A stretch of DNA of 64,000 nt from Candidatus Gastranaerophilales bacterium (GCA_944322675.1 CALUPO010000006.1:1-64000), one strand, 5' to 3'. Shown: positions 1 to 9,474, counted from the stretch's first letter. Program-made: numbers and translations. The notes: generated by a model from the letters alone, not told the origin.

Positions 1-194
1 ATCCTGTAACATTTAAAATAAAAAAAGTAAATGATAAACCTTTAACATACTGTGAAGCAATGGAATATACAGGAGAAGAGTTTTCAAAATATTGCAACTG
101 TAAAGATAAAAATGATAATATAGTTACACAATATACAAAAATAGAAGCTTGCAATAATAATTTTGGTTGTATGGCAAGACCTGTTAAACCATAG
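1..194 (+). CDS. C-terminal end of a Cys-rich protein of unknown function (5' end outside window)
   Basis: An open frame enters from the left edge (codons in phase with position 3) and stops at TAG 192-194, giving about 63 residues. The tail has Cys residues in the pattern YCEAME, KYCNCKD, EACNNN and FGCM, which suggests disulfides or a metal-binding exported domain. There is no start in the window and I do not recognise the family. It converges on rlmH with an 11-base gap and no visible terminator. Confidence 0.6.
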   Translation, partial: PVTFKIKKVNDKPLTYCEAMEYTGEEFSKYCNCKDKNDNIVTQYTKIEACNNNFGCMARPVKP

Positions 195-205
195 ATTAAT
201 AAAAA

Positions 206-676
206 CTATCTATGATAATTCTCGTTATTTAGTATCTTAAAAGCACGGTATATCTGTTCAATAAGAATAACTCTTGTCATTTGGTGTGTAAATGTCATTT
301 TAGAAAAACTCAATTTAAAATGAGACTTCTTTAATACGACTTCATTAAGCCCGTTAGCTCCACCTATAATGAAAGTTAGTTCATTTATCCCGTCATTTGA
401 CACTGATTTTATTTTATCTGCAAAAGAAACGGAATCTAATTGTTTACCTTGTATTTCTAATGCAATTATGTAAGATGATAAGTTTAAATATTGAAGTATT
501 TTTTTTGCTTCAATATCTTTATATCTTTCATAGTTTTTCTCATCAAGTATAGGTTCATTAGGAATTTCAATAATTTTTAAATTACAATAAGAATTTAATC
601 TTTTAAGATATTCACTTATGGAATCTTTAAAATAAGTTTCTTTTATTTTTCCTACAGCAATAATAGTTATATTCAT
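206..676 (-). CDS. rlmH: 23S rRNA (pseudouridine-1915-N3)-methyltransferase RlmH
   Basis: 156 residues, the normal size for this SPOUT methyltransferase, which uses SAM to methylate pseudouridine 1915 in helix 69 of 23S rRNA after 70S assembly. Visible signatures are the start MNITIIAVGKIKE, the knot segment FIIGGANGLN (about residues 103-112) and the C-terminal MTFTHQMTRVILIEQIYRA, which matches the family's MTLPHQLMRVILLEQIYRA. The start codon overlaps the stop of the preceding small gene by one base (TAATG), so the two are probably translationally coupled. Confidence 0.95.
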   Translation of the reverse strand: MNITIIAVGKIKETYFKDSISEYLKRLNSYCNLKIIEIPNEPILDEKNYERYKDIEAKKILQYLNLSSYIIALEIQGKQLDSVSFADKIKSVSNDGINELTFIIGGANGLNEVVLKKSHFKLSFSKMTFTHQMTRVILIEQIYRAFKILNNENYHR

Positions 677-843
677 TATTTATCAACATGAACGGGAACA
701 AAACCAAGTTTTGTCATAAATTTTACACTTTTAGTCTTTTTTGTTGAATCATAACTTAAAGTTTTATTATTATCTTTTTTACAAGCTTCTTTGTTGTCAT
801 TTTGATAACTAAGAATAAATTTTGTTAATTGAGGACTCAGCAT
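676..843 (-). CDS. Small protein of unknown function coupled to rlmH
   Basis: 55 residues from the ATG at 843, preceded by AAGGAG with 10-base spacing. A longer frame reaches 912, but its first 23 residues lie upstream of this ribosome site and look non-coding. The protein is Lys/Asn-rich with one Cys and no membrane segment. It overlaps rlmH by one base. I do not recognise the family; the ribosome site and coupling are the main evidence that it is real. Confidence 0.6.
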   Translation of the reverse strand: MLSPQLTKFILSYQNDNKEACKKDNNKTLSYDSTKKTKSVKFMTKLGFVPVHVDK

Positions 844-1034
844 AAAAATGTTTCTCCTTATTCTATTTTTTACAAAAAAATAGCTTACTATATTATTAAA
901 CCAAATAAACAAAAAAAATTGCCTTTTTTTTTAAATATTTTTTACAAATTTTAATATATTCATCAAAAGTTTATAAATATCAATAGTTCCATTTTTCTCT
1001 ATTTATGTTAAAATATTTTAAGGAATATTATTAT

Positions 1035-1955
1035 ATGATTAAATATGCAGTAAGACTTGTTAAAAATAAATTTTATGCCTTAAATTTAAAAAATGGCATG
1101 AATGTAAATCATGGTGATCATGTCGTTGTCATGACTGATAAAGGTGAAGAAGTTGCACAAGTGTTTAAGGTGTGTTCTAAAGTTTCAGCAATTTGGGAAA
1201 AAAATAAACCTGAATTTATAAATGTTATTAAGATTTTAAATAAAGATGAAGTTTTGAAACTTGAACAATTAAAAGAAGAGCAAAATATTGCATACAACAA
1301 ATGTCTTGAATTAATTTCAAAACACAATCTTGGTATGAATCTTGTAAAAGTTAAATATACTTATGATAAGCGTAAAATTACATTTTACTACACAGCAAAA
1401 GAACGTATTGATTTTCGTGAATTATTAAAAGATCTTACTCAAACATTTAAAAAAACACGTATAGACTTAAGACATATTGGTGTTAGAGATGAAACTTCAA
1501 TTATGGAAGGTGTTGGTATTTGTGGAAAAGAATTTTGTTGTTGCAGTTTTCTAAGAAAGTTTGACAATACTAACATAAAACTTGCAAAAGACCAAAATTT
1601 ACCAATAACTCCGGGAAAAGTATCAGGAACTTGTGGAAGGCTGCTTTGTTGTTTAAATTATGAGTATTCAAATTATATTGAAGCTGCTAAAGGAATGCCG
1701 CCAATAGGTTCTGTTGTTATGACTTCTGATGGGTTAGGAAAAGTTTGCCAGCTTAATTTCTTAAATTCCAAAATATATGTCAAACTTGAAGATGGTAAAA
1801 TAAAAGAATATTCAAAAGATAATATTGAAATGGTTGATACAGATGTTAATATTGACATTGAAACACCTTATACTTATACCTCCCATAATGACGATATTGA
1901 AATTGATATTAAACAACTTGAAGATGACCGAAATAGTTCTACAGGTAATGTTTAA
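1035..1955 (+). CDS. ricT: PSP1-domain protein, RicT (YaaT)-like
   Basis: 306 residues from the ATG at 1035, which has AAGGA at 1020-1024; an in-frame ATG at 1005 lacks a ribosome site. The PSP1 domain shows the family's two Cys clusters, GICGKEFCCCSFLRKF and GTCGRLLCCLNYEY. In Bacillus, RicT with RicA and RicF forms an Fe-S complex that acts with RNase Y in mRNA maturation. No ricA or ricF homologue is nearby, so a role here is inferred only from the family. The acidic tail is variable. The stop shares a palindromic TTAA with the convergent purL stop. Confidence 0.88.
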   Translation: MIKYAVRLVKNKFYALNLKNGMNVNHGDHVVVMTDKGEEVAQVFKVCSKVSAIWEKNKPEFINVIKILNKDEVLKLEQLKEEQNIAYNKCLELISKHNLGMNLVKVKYTYDKRKITFYYTAKERIDFRELLKDLTQTFKKTRIDLRHIGVRDETSIMEGVGICGKEFCCCSFLRKFDNTNIKLAKDQNLPITPGKVSGTCGRLLCCLNYEYSNYIEAAKGMPPIGSVVMTSDGLGKVCQLNFLNSKIYVKLEDGKIKEYSKDNIEMVDTDVNIDIETPYTYTSHNDDIEIDIKQLEDDRNSSTGNV

Positions 1956-4120
1956 GTATCTCTAAATGCTTTATAAAATGAGTTTTTATCAAATGTCATT
2001 TCATTAAATGATATTGTTCCATTTACATTTGTTACCCCAAGTATTTTATAATCTATACTATTTTTATCAAAAATTTCTTTTAACTCATTTTGTTTTGTTG
2101 TTGAGATTAAATATCTTGGATTTGAGGCTTCACCAAATAGTTCTTTATAGCAATCGTTTTGAGGAAAATTAAAAATTAATGTCCCTTTAAATCCAAGTTT
2201 ATTTTTAAACAATCCTTTAAATAAAGCAGCAAATAATCCACCTGTATGAATAGGACTAATAGCATTTATAATATTTTTTTTATTTAAATCAAATATTATA
2301 TCACGGTATAATACTTCTTCTTTATAATTTATATTATCAATTTTACCCACCACTTTATCTTGCAAAACATATTGATAAAAACTCCCACCAATATTCATTT
2401 TTTCATCAATCGGCTTTCCCAGCAAAAATATTGTTTCTTTTTCAGAAAAAGAATTATTAATGATTGATTTATAATTGTCCAAATGCCCAACCATAGCCAA
2501 AACAACTGTAGGAAATATAGATTTATTATTTGTTTCGTTATACATTGAAACATTACCTGAAACAACCGGTACATTCATTTTTTTTGAAATATTAGCCAAT
2601 CCTTCAACAGATTTTACAAATTGATAACTAATGTCTTCATTTTCAATATTAGCAAAATTTAAACAATTGGTTACCCCAACTGGATTAAAACCACGAGCAA
2701 CAAGTTTTCTATAAGATTCTATAAATGATAGCTCGACACCATTTTTAGGTGAAAGATACACTTTCTGTGGATTAGAATCAATGGATACACCTAAAATATT
2801 ATCTTTATCAATATAAATAGATGACACTCCACCACACATACTAGGTCCAATTATTGTTTTATTACCAACCGTAGAATCAAATTGCTCAAATATATGGCTT
2901 TTATTTTTAAAATTTGGATGTGAAAGAATTTTACATATATCATATTCTAAATCTAAATTATTATTATGTTCAAATTTTATTTTTTCTAAAATTTTAATAT
3001 ATTTTGGTTTTTTTACTTTTAATCTATACTCAAAAGCATTTGTTAATATATTTGGTGGTAATGATGCCAACAATTCATTATTAAAATAAACATTATATTT
3101 TTTGTCTTTTATGGTTTCACCAAATATAGACACTCCTATTTCATGTTTTTTTGCTATAGATAAAACTTGATTAATATTATAATCCTCAACAAGAATAACC
3201 ATTCGTTCTTGAGATTCGGATAAAATAATTTCTTGTGGTGATAATTCATCTTGACGCAAATGGACTTTATCTAAGTATAGATTAACACCACAATGACCTT
3301 TTGACACGAGTTCAGAAGTTGATGAAAGAATCCCTGCAGCACCACAATCCTGAGATGCATAAACAAGTTTTTTATCAAATATCTCTTTTAATCCCATAAT
3401 TAATTTTCTTTTCATAAAAGGGTCTGATATTTGAACTGATAGCTTATCATTTTTTTGTTCATCATTAATATCATCATTTAAACTTTTAGAAGCAAAAGTA
3501 GCACCATTAACCCCGTCACTACCTGTTGTTGAACCCAAAATAACAACTTTCAAACCCGGTTTAGCATTTGATAATATAACATCATTTGGATTTACTACAC
3601 CTAAAGCAAGAACATTAACAATTGCATAGTTATTATAGCAATCTAAAAATTGTGTTTCACCACAAACTGTTGGAATACCAATAGAATTCCCATAAGTGCT
3701 TATTCCTCGAACAACTTCGTTAAAAAGATTTTCATTTTTTTTATTATCAAAATTACCAAACTTAATCGAATTGCCAAGCAAAAGACATTTACAGTTTAAT
3801 GTTAAAATATCTCTAACAATGCCACCAATTCCAGTAGCAGCTCCTTCATATGGACTTACTGCACTTGGATGATTATGTGATTCAAGTTTAAAAAATATAT
3901 AATTATTATTACCAAACTTGACAGCACCTGCATTCTGATCTTGCATTATCACATTTTTATTTTTTAACTTTTTTAAATATCTTTTTGAATGTTTATAAGA
4001 GCAATGTTCACTTGTCATCGATGCAAATATCAATATTTCAAAATCATTTAATTCACGTCCAAGACGTTTTACTATAGTTTTATATTCCTTTTTTGTTAAA
4101 GTATATATATTTTTTTTCAT
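1952..4120 (-). CDS. purL: Phosphoribosylformylglycinamidine synthase subunit PurL (short form)
   Basis: 722 residues, the size of the PurS/PurQ-dependent short PurL that makes FGAM from FGAR, ATP and ammonia in de novo purine synthesis. Signatures include SMTSEHCSYKHSK near residue 40, LESHNHPSAVSPYEGAATGIGG near 90-110, and the second ATP-like half with SGNVSMYNE. It is the last gene of purS-purQ-purL, three bases after purQ. Convergent with ricT, with both stops inside one TTAA. Confidence 0.97.
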   Translation of the reverse strand: MKKNIYTLTKKEYKTIVKRLGRELNDFEILIFASMTSEHCSYKHSKRYLKKLKNKNVIMQDQNAGAVKFGNNNYIFFKLESHNHPSAVSPYEGAATGIGGIVRDILTLNCKCLLLGNSIKFGNFDNKKNENLFNEVVRGISTYGNSIGIPTVCGETQFLDCYNNYAIVNVLALGVVNPNDVILSNAKPGLKVVILGSTTGSDGVNGATFASKSLNDDINDEQKNDKLSVQISDPFMKRKLIMGLKEIFDKKLVYASQDCGAAGILSSTSELVSKGHCGVNLYLDKVHLRQDELSPQEIILSESQERMVILVEDYNINQVLSIAKKHEIGVSIFGETIKDKKYNVYFNNELLASLPPNILTNAFEYRLKVKKPKYIKILEKIKFEHNNNLDLEYDICKILSHPNFKNKSHIFEQFDSTVGNKTIIGPSMCGGVSSIYIDKDNILGVSIDSNPQKVYLSPKNGVELSFIESYRKLVARGFNPVGVTNCLNFANIENEDISYQFVKSVEGLANISKKMNVPVVSGNVSMYNETNNKSIFPTVVLAMVGHLDNYKSIINNSFSEKETIFLLGKPIDEKMNIGGSFYQYVLQDKVVGKIDNINYKEEVLYRDIIFDLNKKNIINAISPIHTGGLFAALFKGLFKNKLGFKGTLIFNFPQNDCYKELFGEASNPRYLISTTKQNELKEIFDKNSIDYKILGVTNVNGTISFNEMTFDKNSFYKAFRDT

Positions 4121-4123
4121 TTT

Positions 4124-4777
4124 TTATATTTTTAGTAAAATATTTTCTTTAATAAATTCAAAAAATAACCTGCCATCTTGACTTTTTGAATATTCAAAAA
4201 TAGCACGCTCAGGATGAGGCATTAGTCCAATTATACAATTATTATTATCATACAATCCTGCAATAAAATCCATTGAACCATTTATATTTTGATTATATTT
4301 TAAAAAATCCATTTTTTTTTCTTTAATAATTTTAAAATCATTTTTATTAGCATAAAAATTACCTTCAAAATGTGCTATTGGCAAATTTAAATTCAAATCC
4401 CAAGTTTTATAATTTAATTTTAAATTAACAGATTTTGAAATGAATTTATTGTTATTATTAAAAGTTAAAACACCAGGAAGTAAATTAGCTTCGCATAAAA
4501 TTTGAAAACCATTACAAATTCCTAGCACTAGACCTGCTTTATTTTCAATGTATTCTTTTATTTTACATATAATAGGGCTAAATTTTGCAAGTCTTCCTGA
4601 TGCTATATAATCACCAAATGAAAATCCACCAGCCAAAATTATCATTCTATAATCAAATAAATTAACAATATCTTCATTATGAAATATATATGAACAATTA
4701 AAACCTAAAAATTTTAAAGCTCTGTATGTATCCTCTTCACAATTTGTTCCAGGGAACACAACAATCCCAACTTTCAT
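4124..4777 (-). CDS. purQ: Phosphoribosylformylglycinamidine synthase, glutaminase subunit PurQ
   Basis: 217 residues; a class I glutamine amidotransferase that supplies ammonia to PurL. Start motif VVFPGTNCEEDTYRAL, nucleophile Cys in LGICNGFQIL, and the His-Glu pair in MPHPERAIFEYS near the C-terminus complete the triad. The start overlaps the purS stop by ATGA, so the genes are probably translationally coupled. Confidence 0.97.
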   Translation of the reverse strand: MKVGIVVFPGTNCEEDTYRALKFLGFNCSYIFHNEDIVNLFDYRMIILAGGFSFGDYIASGRLAKFSPIICKIKEYIENKAGLVLGICNGFQILCEANLLPGVLTFNNNNKFISKSVNLKLNYKTWDLNLNLPIAHFEGNFYANKNDFKIIKEKKMDFLKYNQNINGSMDFIAGLYDNNNCIIGLMPHPERAIFEYSKSQDGRLFFEFIKENILLKI

Positions 4778-5031
4778 AAAGTTTCAACCTCAAGAATATA
4801 ATAAGTTTCAAGAATAGGGTTTATAAATACTTCTTCTATAATATTTATAGCTTTTTGTTTAGCTATATCTGCATCAATATCTTCAATATCAAATTCAAAA
4901 TATTTACCTACAGAAACATTAGGACATTGATATTTTGAATTTATATTTTTTATAACAGTAGAAACAGCTTCTCCCCTAGCATCTTTTACACCATTTTTTA
5001 ATTTTACTATTACTTTATATCTATATAACAT
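4774..5031 (-). CDS. purS: Phosphoribosylformylglycinamidine synthase subunit PurS
   Basis: 85 residues, the usual size of the small PurS subunit that bridges PurL and PurQ and channels ammonia. Motifs: VKLKNGVKDARGEAV and VSVGKYFEFDIE. First gene of the pur operon. There is no Shine-Dalgarno sequence; instead a TATAAT on this strand (5038-5043) ends 6 bases before the ATG, which would place transcription start at or next to the start codon. Confidence 0.95.
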   Translation of the reverse strand: MLYRYKVIVKLKNGVKDARGEAVSTVIKNINSKYQCPNVSVGKYFEFDIEDIDADIAKQKAINIIEEVFINPILETYYILEVETL

Positions 5032-5037
5032 ATTATA

Positions 5038-5043
5038 ATTATA
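5038..5043 (-). promoter_or_regulatory. -10-like TATAAT immediately before purS
   Basis: TATAAT on the minus strand with exactly 6 bases to the purS ATG and no purine-rich ribosome site between. This geometry predicts a leaderless pur mRNA. No good -35 box is seen, and AT-rich DNA makes chance hexamers common. Confidence 0.4.
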
Positions 5044-5133
5044 CCTATAAAAAATTAAAAATATAAAATATTAGACAAATAAATCTTATTTTTGTATTAT
5101 AAAATAACGTGTAAATTAATTTTTGAGTGAAAT

Positions 5134-7617
5134 ATGCCCCGTAATGATAAAACTTTTTTAAATTTAATTAGATATTTAGATAATAAAGAATATAGTTATA
5201 CTTGGGAAGAAGAAATTAAAAATAGTTATATAAATAGTTTACTAAAACATGCTTCTAAAAAAAATAATGGTCAAGATGGACATCCTGACTTAATATATAT
5301 AAATGAAGAAAAAAAAATATTAATTTTACTTGAGTTAAAAACATCCATATCTCAACATGAAAATGCAAAATCAGACATTAAACATTATTTAAAATTTTTC
5401 AATAAATTTTTATATCCAAAAGATGTCATATATAATTTTAATTCATCATATATTCAAAACAGCTTGGTATTTTTTAAAAATTTTAATATATTTGGACTTG
5501 CTATTTCAGGTGATATATATTCTGAAATAAATAAAGTTGATACGTATTTAATAAAAGGTGCCAACATTATTGATTTAAATATTTCAAGTATAAAAAATGA
5601 ACAAGAATATGAGTATCTTATTCGTAATATAGATAAAGAAGAAGCTATAAAAAAAATAACCCAAGCTTCCACAAGAATAAATAATTTACTATATGATATA
5701 AAAGAAGATAAACGTCCTACATTATTGAGCATTTTATTAATATCATTATTTCCATCAACTAAAGTAAGAAATGATTTTATCGATGAATATGTAAATAAAG
5801 AACCTGGTGAATTATTTGATTATATAGAAATAATTATAAAAAAAATTCTTGGTACTTCAGGTGAAAATATTCCACTTGATAAAATTAATATAATTATTTC
5901 AGAAATATCAACTTTTAAAAATGAAAAAATTTTAATATCTCAAAATATAATAAAAACGATATTGGATATATTAAAAAATGATGTAATTCCATTATTTTAT
6001 TGTTGTGAAAGTTATGATATTATAGGCAGATTTTATCAGGAATTTTTAAGATATGCAGGTATTGTGGATGTTCAATCAGGAATAGTTTTAACACCTGAAC
6101 ATATAACAGATTTATTTACTGAACTTGTACCAATAAAGAAAAATGATGTAATACTTGATTGTTGTTGCGGAACAGGAGCTTTTTTGGTTTCAGGGATGAG
6201 AAAGTTATTATCATTACAAAATAACGAAAATGACAAAGAACTTGTTAAAAGAGAACAACTTATTGGAAACGAAATAAAACCGCATATGTTTATTCTTGCA
6301 ATATCAAATATGCTTTTTAGAGGTGATGGCAAATCAACTATATTTAACACAGATTTTTTTACAAAAGATTTTGATGATGAATTAGAAGAACTTAAAAATA
6401 ACGGAATTGAACCAACTATTGGTTTTATAAATCCACCATACTCAGGTGGTTTCACAAACTATAAAGAACTTTCAAATTTTAGAAGCAATTCAAATAATAA
6501 AAATAAAAATAAAAAACCTTGGATGAAAGAAATTAGTTTTTTAACGAAAATGTGTAAAATATGCAGTAAATATGTAGTTATGATTGCACCACCTCAAACT
6601 TTTATGAGTGAGAAGGAAATTCGAAATGAGCTTTTGTTAAATAACACAATAAAAGCTGTTATCTCAATGCCAAAAGATTTATTTCAACCTAACGCATCAA
6701 CAGGAAGTTCAATTATTGTAATACAAACACATGTTCCACATAATTTCAATAAAAAAATAGTTTTTTATAATTTAAAAGATGATGGATTTGAACTTGCAAA
6801 AAAACAAGGACGACGTGATGTATATCATAAATGGGATAAAATAAAACAAAATTTGTTAAAAAATATTGATGCACCATATTATAATAATGTAAAAAATGTT
6901 GATAATTATACGTTTTGCCACAATACCATAAAAAATAACTTTGAATGGAACATTCAAGCATATTCAAAAGTTGACTGGCAATGTCTTAATCAAAGTCATT
7001 TTGAAAAAACAATTAAATCTTATGTTATTTTTAAAGCTAAATATGAAATGGGAAAATTAATTGAAAAAATTGATGATACGGAATTATTAACATTATTTGA
7101 AACATTGGATAAATCTTCTATTATTAAAAGTTTTAATCAAAAAACAAAGTATAAAGAATATAAACTATTAGATATATTTGAGAAGCCATATGGTTGTAAA
7201 AAGAAAATAACAAAAAAAGAACTCAAAGAAGGAGACTATTTTTGGGTTACAACATCAAACAAAAACAATGGCATAAGTGGTTTTCATTCTGAATTTTCAG
7301 AAATAGGTAATGCTTTTACAATTGATAGTGCAACAGATGGTAAATGCTTTTATCAAGAACTGCCATTTATTGGTTCAGATCATGTAGAAGTTCTTCGTAT
7401 AAAAAAAGAGTATAATAATTTTTTAAATTTATATACTGCAAATTATTTAACAACAATTTTAAATTTTTATATTGACAAATATGCGTATGAAAGAAAAAGA
7501 GCACAAGAACGAATTATAAACGAAACACTATATTTACCTATAACTGATAGAGATAAACCTGATTGGGATTATATGGAAAAATTTATAAAATCATTACCAT
7601 ACTCAAGTAATTTATAA
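5134..7617 (+). CDS. Single-chain restriction-modification enzyme (Type IIG-like: nuclease, N6-adenine methylase, specificity domain)
   Basis: 827 residues. The N-terminus has a PD-(D/E)xK-like nuclease core: P51-D52, then E67-L-K69. A helical HsdM-like linker leads to the methylase, with SGIVLTPEHITDLF (about 315-328), SAM motif I LDCCCGTGAF (341-350) and catalytic NPPY (433-436). From about residue 671 the C-terminus resembles one HsdS target-recognition repeat (YKEYKLLDIFEKPYG, later NNGISGF). Cutting, methylation and recognition thus sit in one chain, as in Type IIG/IIL enzymes. No separate R, M or S gene is adjacent. It lies alone between pur and tsa genes, in a typical position for an acquired defence gene, but base composition matches its neighbours. 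The target sequence is unknown. Confidence 0.82.
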   Translation: MPRNDKTFLNLIRYLDNKEYSYTWEEEIKNSYINSLLKHASKKNNGQDGHPDLIYINEEKKILILLELKTSISQHENAKSDIKHYLKFFNKFLYPKDVIYNFNSSYIQNSLVFFKNFNIFGLAISGDIYSEINKVDTYLIKGANIIDLNISSIKNEQEYEYLIRNIDKEEAIKKITQASTRINNLLYDIKEDKRPTLLSILLISLFPSTKVRNDFIDEYVNKEPGELFDYIEIIIKKILGTSGENIPLDKINIIISEISTFKNEKILISQNIIKTILDILKNDVIPLFYCCESYDIIGRFYQEFLRYAGIVDVQSGIVLTPEHITDLFTELVPIKKNDVILDCCCGTGAFLVSGMRKLLSLQNNENDKELVKREQLIGNEIKPHMFILAISNMLFRGDGKSTIFNTDFFTKDFDDELEELKNNGIEPTIGFINPPYSGGFTNYKELSNFRSNSNNKNKNKKPWMKEISFLTKMCKICSKYVVMIAPPQTFMSEKEIRNELLLNNTIKAVISMPKDLFQPNASTGSSIIVIQTHVPHNFNKKIVFYNLKDDGFELAKKQGRRDVYHKWDKIKQNLLKNIDAPYYNNVKNVDNYTFCHNTIKNNFEWNIQAYSKVDWQCLNQSHFEKTIKSYVIFKAKYEMGKLIEKIDDTELLTLFETLDKSSIIKSFNQKTKYKEYKLLDIFEKPYGCKKKITKKELKEGDYFWVTTSNKNNGISGFHSEFSEIGNAFTIDSATDGKCFYQELPFIGSDHVEVLRIKKEYNNFLNLYTANYLTTILNFYIDKYAYERKRAQERIINETLYLPITDRDKPDWDYMEKFIKSLPYSSNL

Positions 7618-7653
7618 TATATAAATTCCATATTTTATGGTAGAATTAAAATT

Positions 7654-8139
7654 ATGATTGAATATAAATTTATAGCAAATAATTTAAATGATACAAAAAA
7701 ATTAGCTAAAAAATTTGCACAGTTTATGAAAACAGGAGGATGTGTTTGTTTATATGGTGACATTGGTGCAGGCAAGACTGCTTTTTGTCGTGAAGTTGCA
7801 AAAACACTTGGAGTAAAAGAAGAAATAACTAGTCCTAGTTTTGTTATTTTAAATGAATACAAAACAGGTATTGTGCCTATTTATCATTTTGATTTATACC
7901 GACTTGAAAATGAAGGGGTAAAATCAATATTTGATGAGTTAGAAGAATATACAAATTCAAATGTTGTTACTTTTATTGAATGGGCACAGTTTTCTAATTT
8001 AAAAACTCCATTTGAATGTATAAATCTTCAGATAAATTACCTTGATGAAACAAAACGTGAATTTATTTTTAAAACAGAATTTGAAAAATATAATTCAATA
8101 ATAAGAGGTTTAAGCAATAATGAAACTATTATGCTTTGA
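7654..8139 (+). CDS. tsaE: tRNA threonylcarbamoyladenosine biosynthesis ATPase TsaE
   Basis: 161 residues. P-loop GDIGAGKT at residues 35-42, then EEITSPSFVILNEY and HFDLYRLE as in the TsaE (YjeE) family, which drives turnover of the TsaB-TsaD complex making t6A37 in tRNA. The gene overlaps tsaB by 20 bases. There is no ribosome site; TAGAAT at 7641-7646 ends 7 bases before the ATG, a possible leaderless arrangement. Confidence 0.95.
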   Translation: MIEYKFIANNLNDTKKLAKKFAQFMKTGGCVCLYGDIGAGKTAFCREVAKTLGVKEEITSPSFVILNEYKTGIVPIYHFDLYRLENEGVKSIFDELEEYTNSNVVTFIEWAQFSNLKTPFECINLQINYLDETKREFIFKTEFEKYNSIIRGLSNNETIML

Positions 8140-8794
8140 TACAGCTTTAAATAAACTTTATATGGCATTGGGTGAAGAGAATAAAATTTTATACTCAAAA
8201 ATTATAGAAAATGAAAACAATAATTTTGCAAGTGCACAGCTTACTTTAGCTATTGTTAAAATGTTGTCAAAATTTGGATTAACTTTAAATGATATTGATG
8301 CACTGGGTGTAAATGTTGGCCCTGGAAGTTTTACAGGTATTCGTGCTTCTTTAACAATAGCAAAAGTTATATCTTCTCAATTAAATATACCTCTTGTTGG
8401 TGTTAATTCTTTTGAAATTTTATCAAGTTTAGGAAATAAAAATGAAAAAATAGCAATAATACTTGATGCTCGAAAAAATAATGCATTTGTTTCTATATTT
8501 GAAAATGAGAAATGTATATTGGCTCCCAAAATGGTAAAATGTGAAGATGTTATTGGATTAATACAAAATGCAAATGTTATAACTGATGATAAGATGTCAA
8601 ATATTCTAGACAATGCTTTAAATTATGAATTGCATAATTTCGATTTAGGTGAAAAATTACTTAAAATAACATATAAAAAACTTTTAAATAAAACAGAAAA
8701 TAACAAATTTTTATACGGCAATGTTGTGCCATTATATTTACAGGAACCTTTTATAAGTAAACCAAAGACTATTATGGGAGGTGTTAAAAATTGA
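8120..8794 (+). CDS. tsaB: tRNA threonylcarbamoyladenosine biosynthesis protein TsaB
   Basis: 224 residues; an ASKHA-fold scaffold partner of TsaD in t6A synthesis. Typical start MKLLCFDTALNKLYMAL and motif LGVNVGPGSFTGIRASLTIAK. It starts inside the end of tsaE and its TGA stop overlaps the TTG start of the next gene, so the three genes form a tightly coupled operon. tsaD is not in the window. Confidence 0.95.
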   Translation: MKLLCFDTALNKLYMALGEENKILYSKIIENENNNFASAQLTLAIVKMLSKFGLTLNDIDALGVNVGPGSFTGIRASLTIAKVISSQLNIPLVGVNSFEILSSLGNKNEKIAIILDARKNNAFVSIFENEKCILAPKMVKCEDVIGLIQNANVITDDKMSNILDNALNYELHNFDLGEKLLKITYKKLLNKTENNKFLYGNVVPLYLQEPFISKPKTIMGGVKN

Positions 8795-9066
8795 TTTTTA
8801 GAGTTACACCCGGTTGCATAAGCGGATTTATTTTATTAATACTATTTATATTATTTTTTAAATTATGGGTATTTTTATTCTTAGTTATTTTATTAATACC
8901 ATTTTTAAAAAATTGTTATTGTATTTTAAAAGATTCAAAATTAAATATAAAACGTCCTAATTTTGAACCAAAAGAAGGTGAAACATATAAAATATGTCCA
9001 TTTTGTTCAGCAAAATTAAGACGTAATGAAAATTTTTGTAACAATTGTAAACGATATGTACCTTAA
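8791..9066 (+). CDS. Small membrane protein with C-terminal zinc ribbon
   Basis: 91 residues. The start is TTG at 8791, supported by GGGAGGTG at 8776-8783 and a TTGA overlap with the tsaB stop. Residues about 10-42 are strongly hydrophobic (one hairpin or two short membrane spans); the C-terminus has CPFC-x9-CNNC, a treble-clef or zinc-ribbon pattern. Function is unknown. Coupling to tsaE-tsaB suggests co-expression, not necessarily a tRNA role. Families of this shape are usually annotated as zinc-ribbon domain proteins. Confidence 0.75.
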   Translation: MIFRVTPGCISGFILLILFILFFKLWVFLFLVILLIPFLKNCYCILKDSKLNIKRPNFEPKEGETYKICPFCSAKLRRNENFCNNCKRYVP

Positions 9067-9075
9067 GGTTTGATA

Positions 9076-9315
9076 TTATTTTTTACCAAATATTGAATCT
9101 ACAGCTACTTGAGCAAGTTTTGAACCTTGTTCTCCAACAGCAGTTCCAACTACATTTGCAGCACCGTTTACTCCTGCTTGAAAAATAGATAACCCGGCAT
9201 CTTTTAAGATACCTCCAAATGTTTGTTGATTATTATTAGCCTTTTGTTTGGTCTTTTTAGTTTGATTGGTATGATTAACATTGTTATTTTGACCCTGTAC
9301 GCTCATTGATGACAT
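9076..9315 (-). CDS. Small Gly/Ala-Asn/Gln-rich protein of unknown function
   Basis: 79 residues, preceded by a near-perfect AAGGAGG with 8-base spacing. The first half is Asn/Gln/Lys/Thr-rich and likely disordered; the second half (FGGILKDAGLSIFQAG, then NGAANVVGTAVG) is Gly/Ala-rich and mildly amphipathic. No signal peptide or known domain. The strong ribosome site suggests high expression. Confidence 0.65.
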   Translation of the reverse strand: MSSMSVQGQNNNVNHTNQTKKTKQKANNNQQTFGGILKDAGLSIFQAGVNGAANVVGTAVGEQGSKLAQVAVDSIFGKK

Positions 9316-9474
9316 AAATAAAACCTCCTTATTTTATTATATCTATATAAAGTATATAAGTTTTATATAATTTCAAAAGTTCAAATAATTTTTACAAAAG
9401 TTAACAAAATAAGCAATATTTTTATAATAAAATAAATATCATCATATATATAATTTGAAATGAGGGAGTATTAA

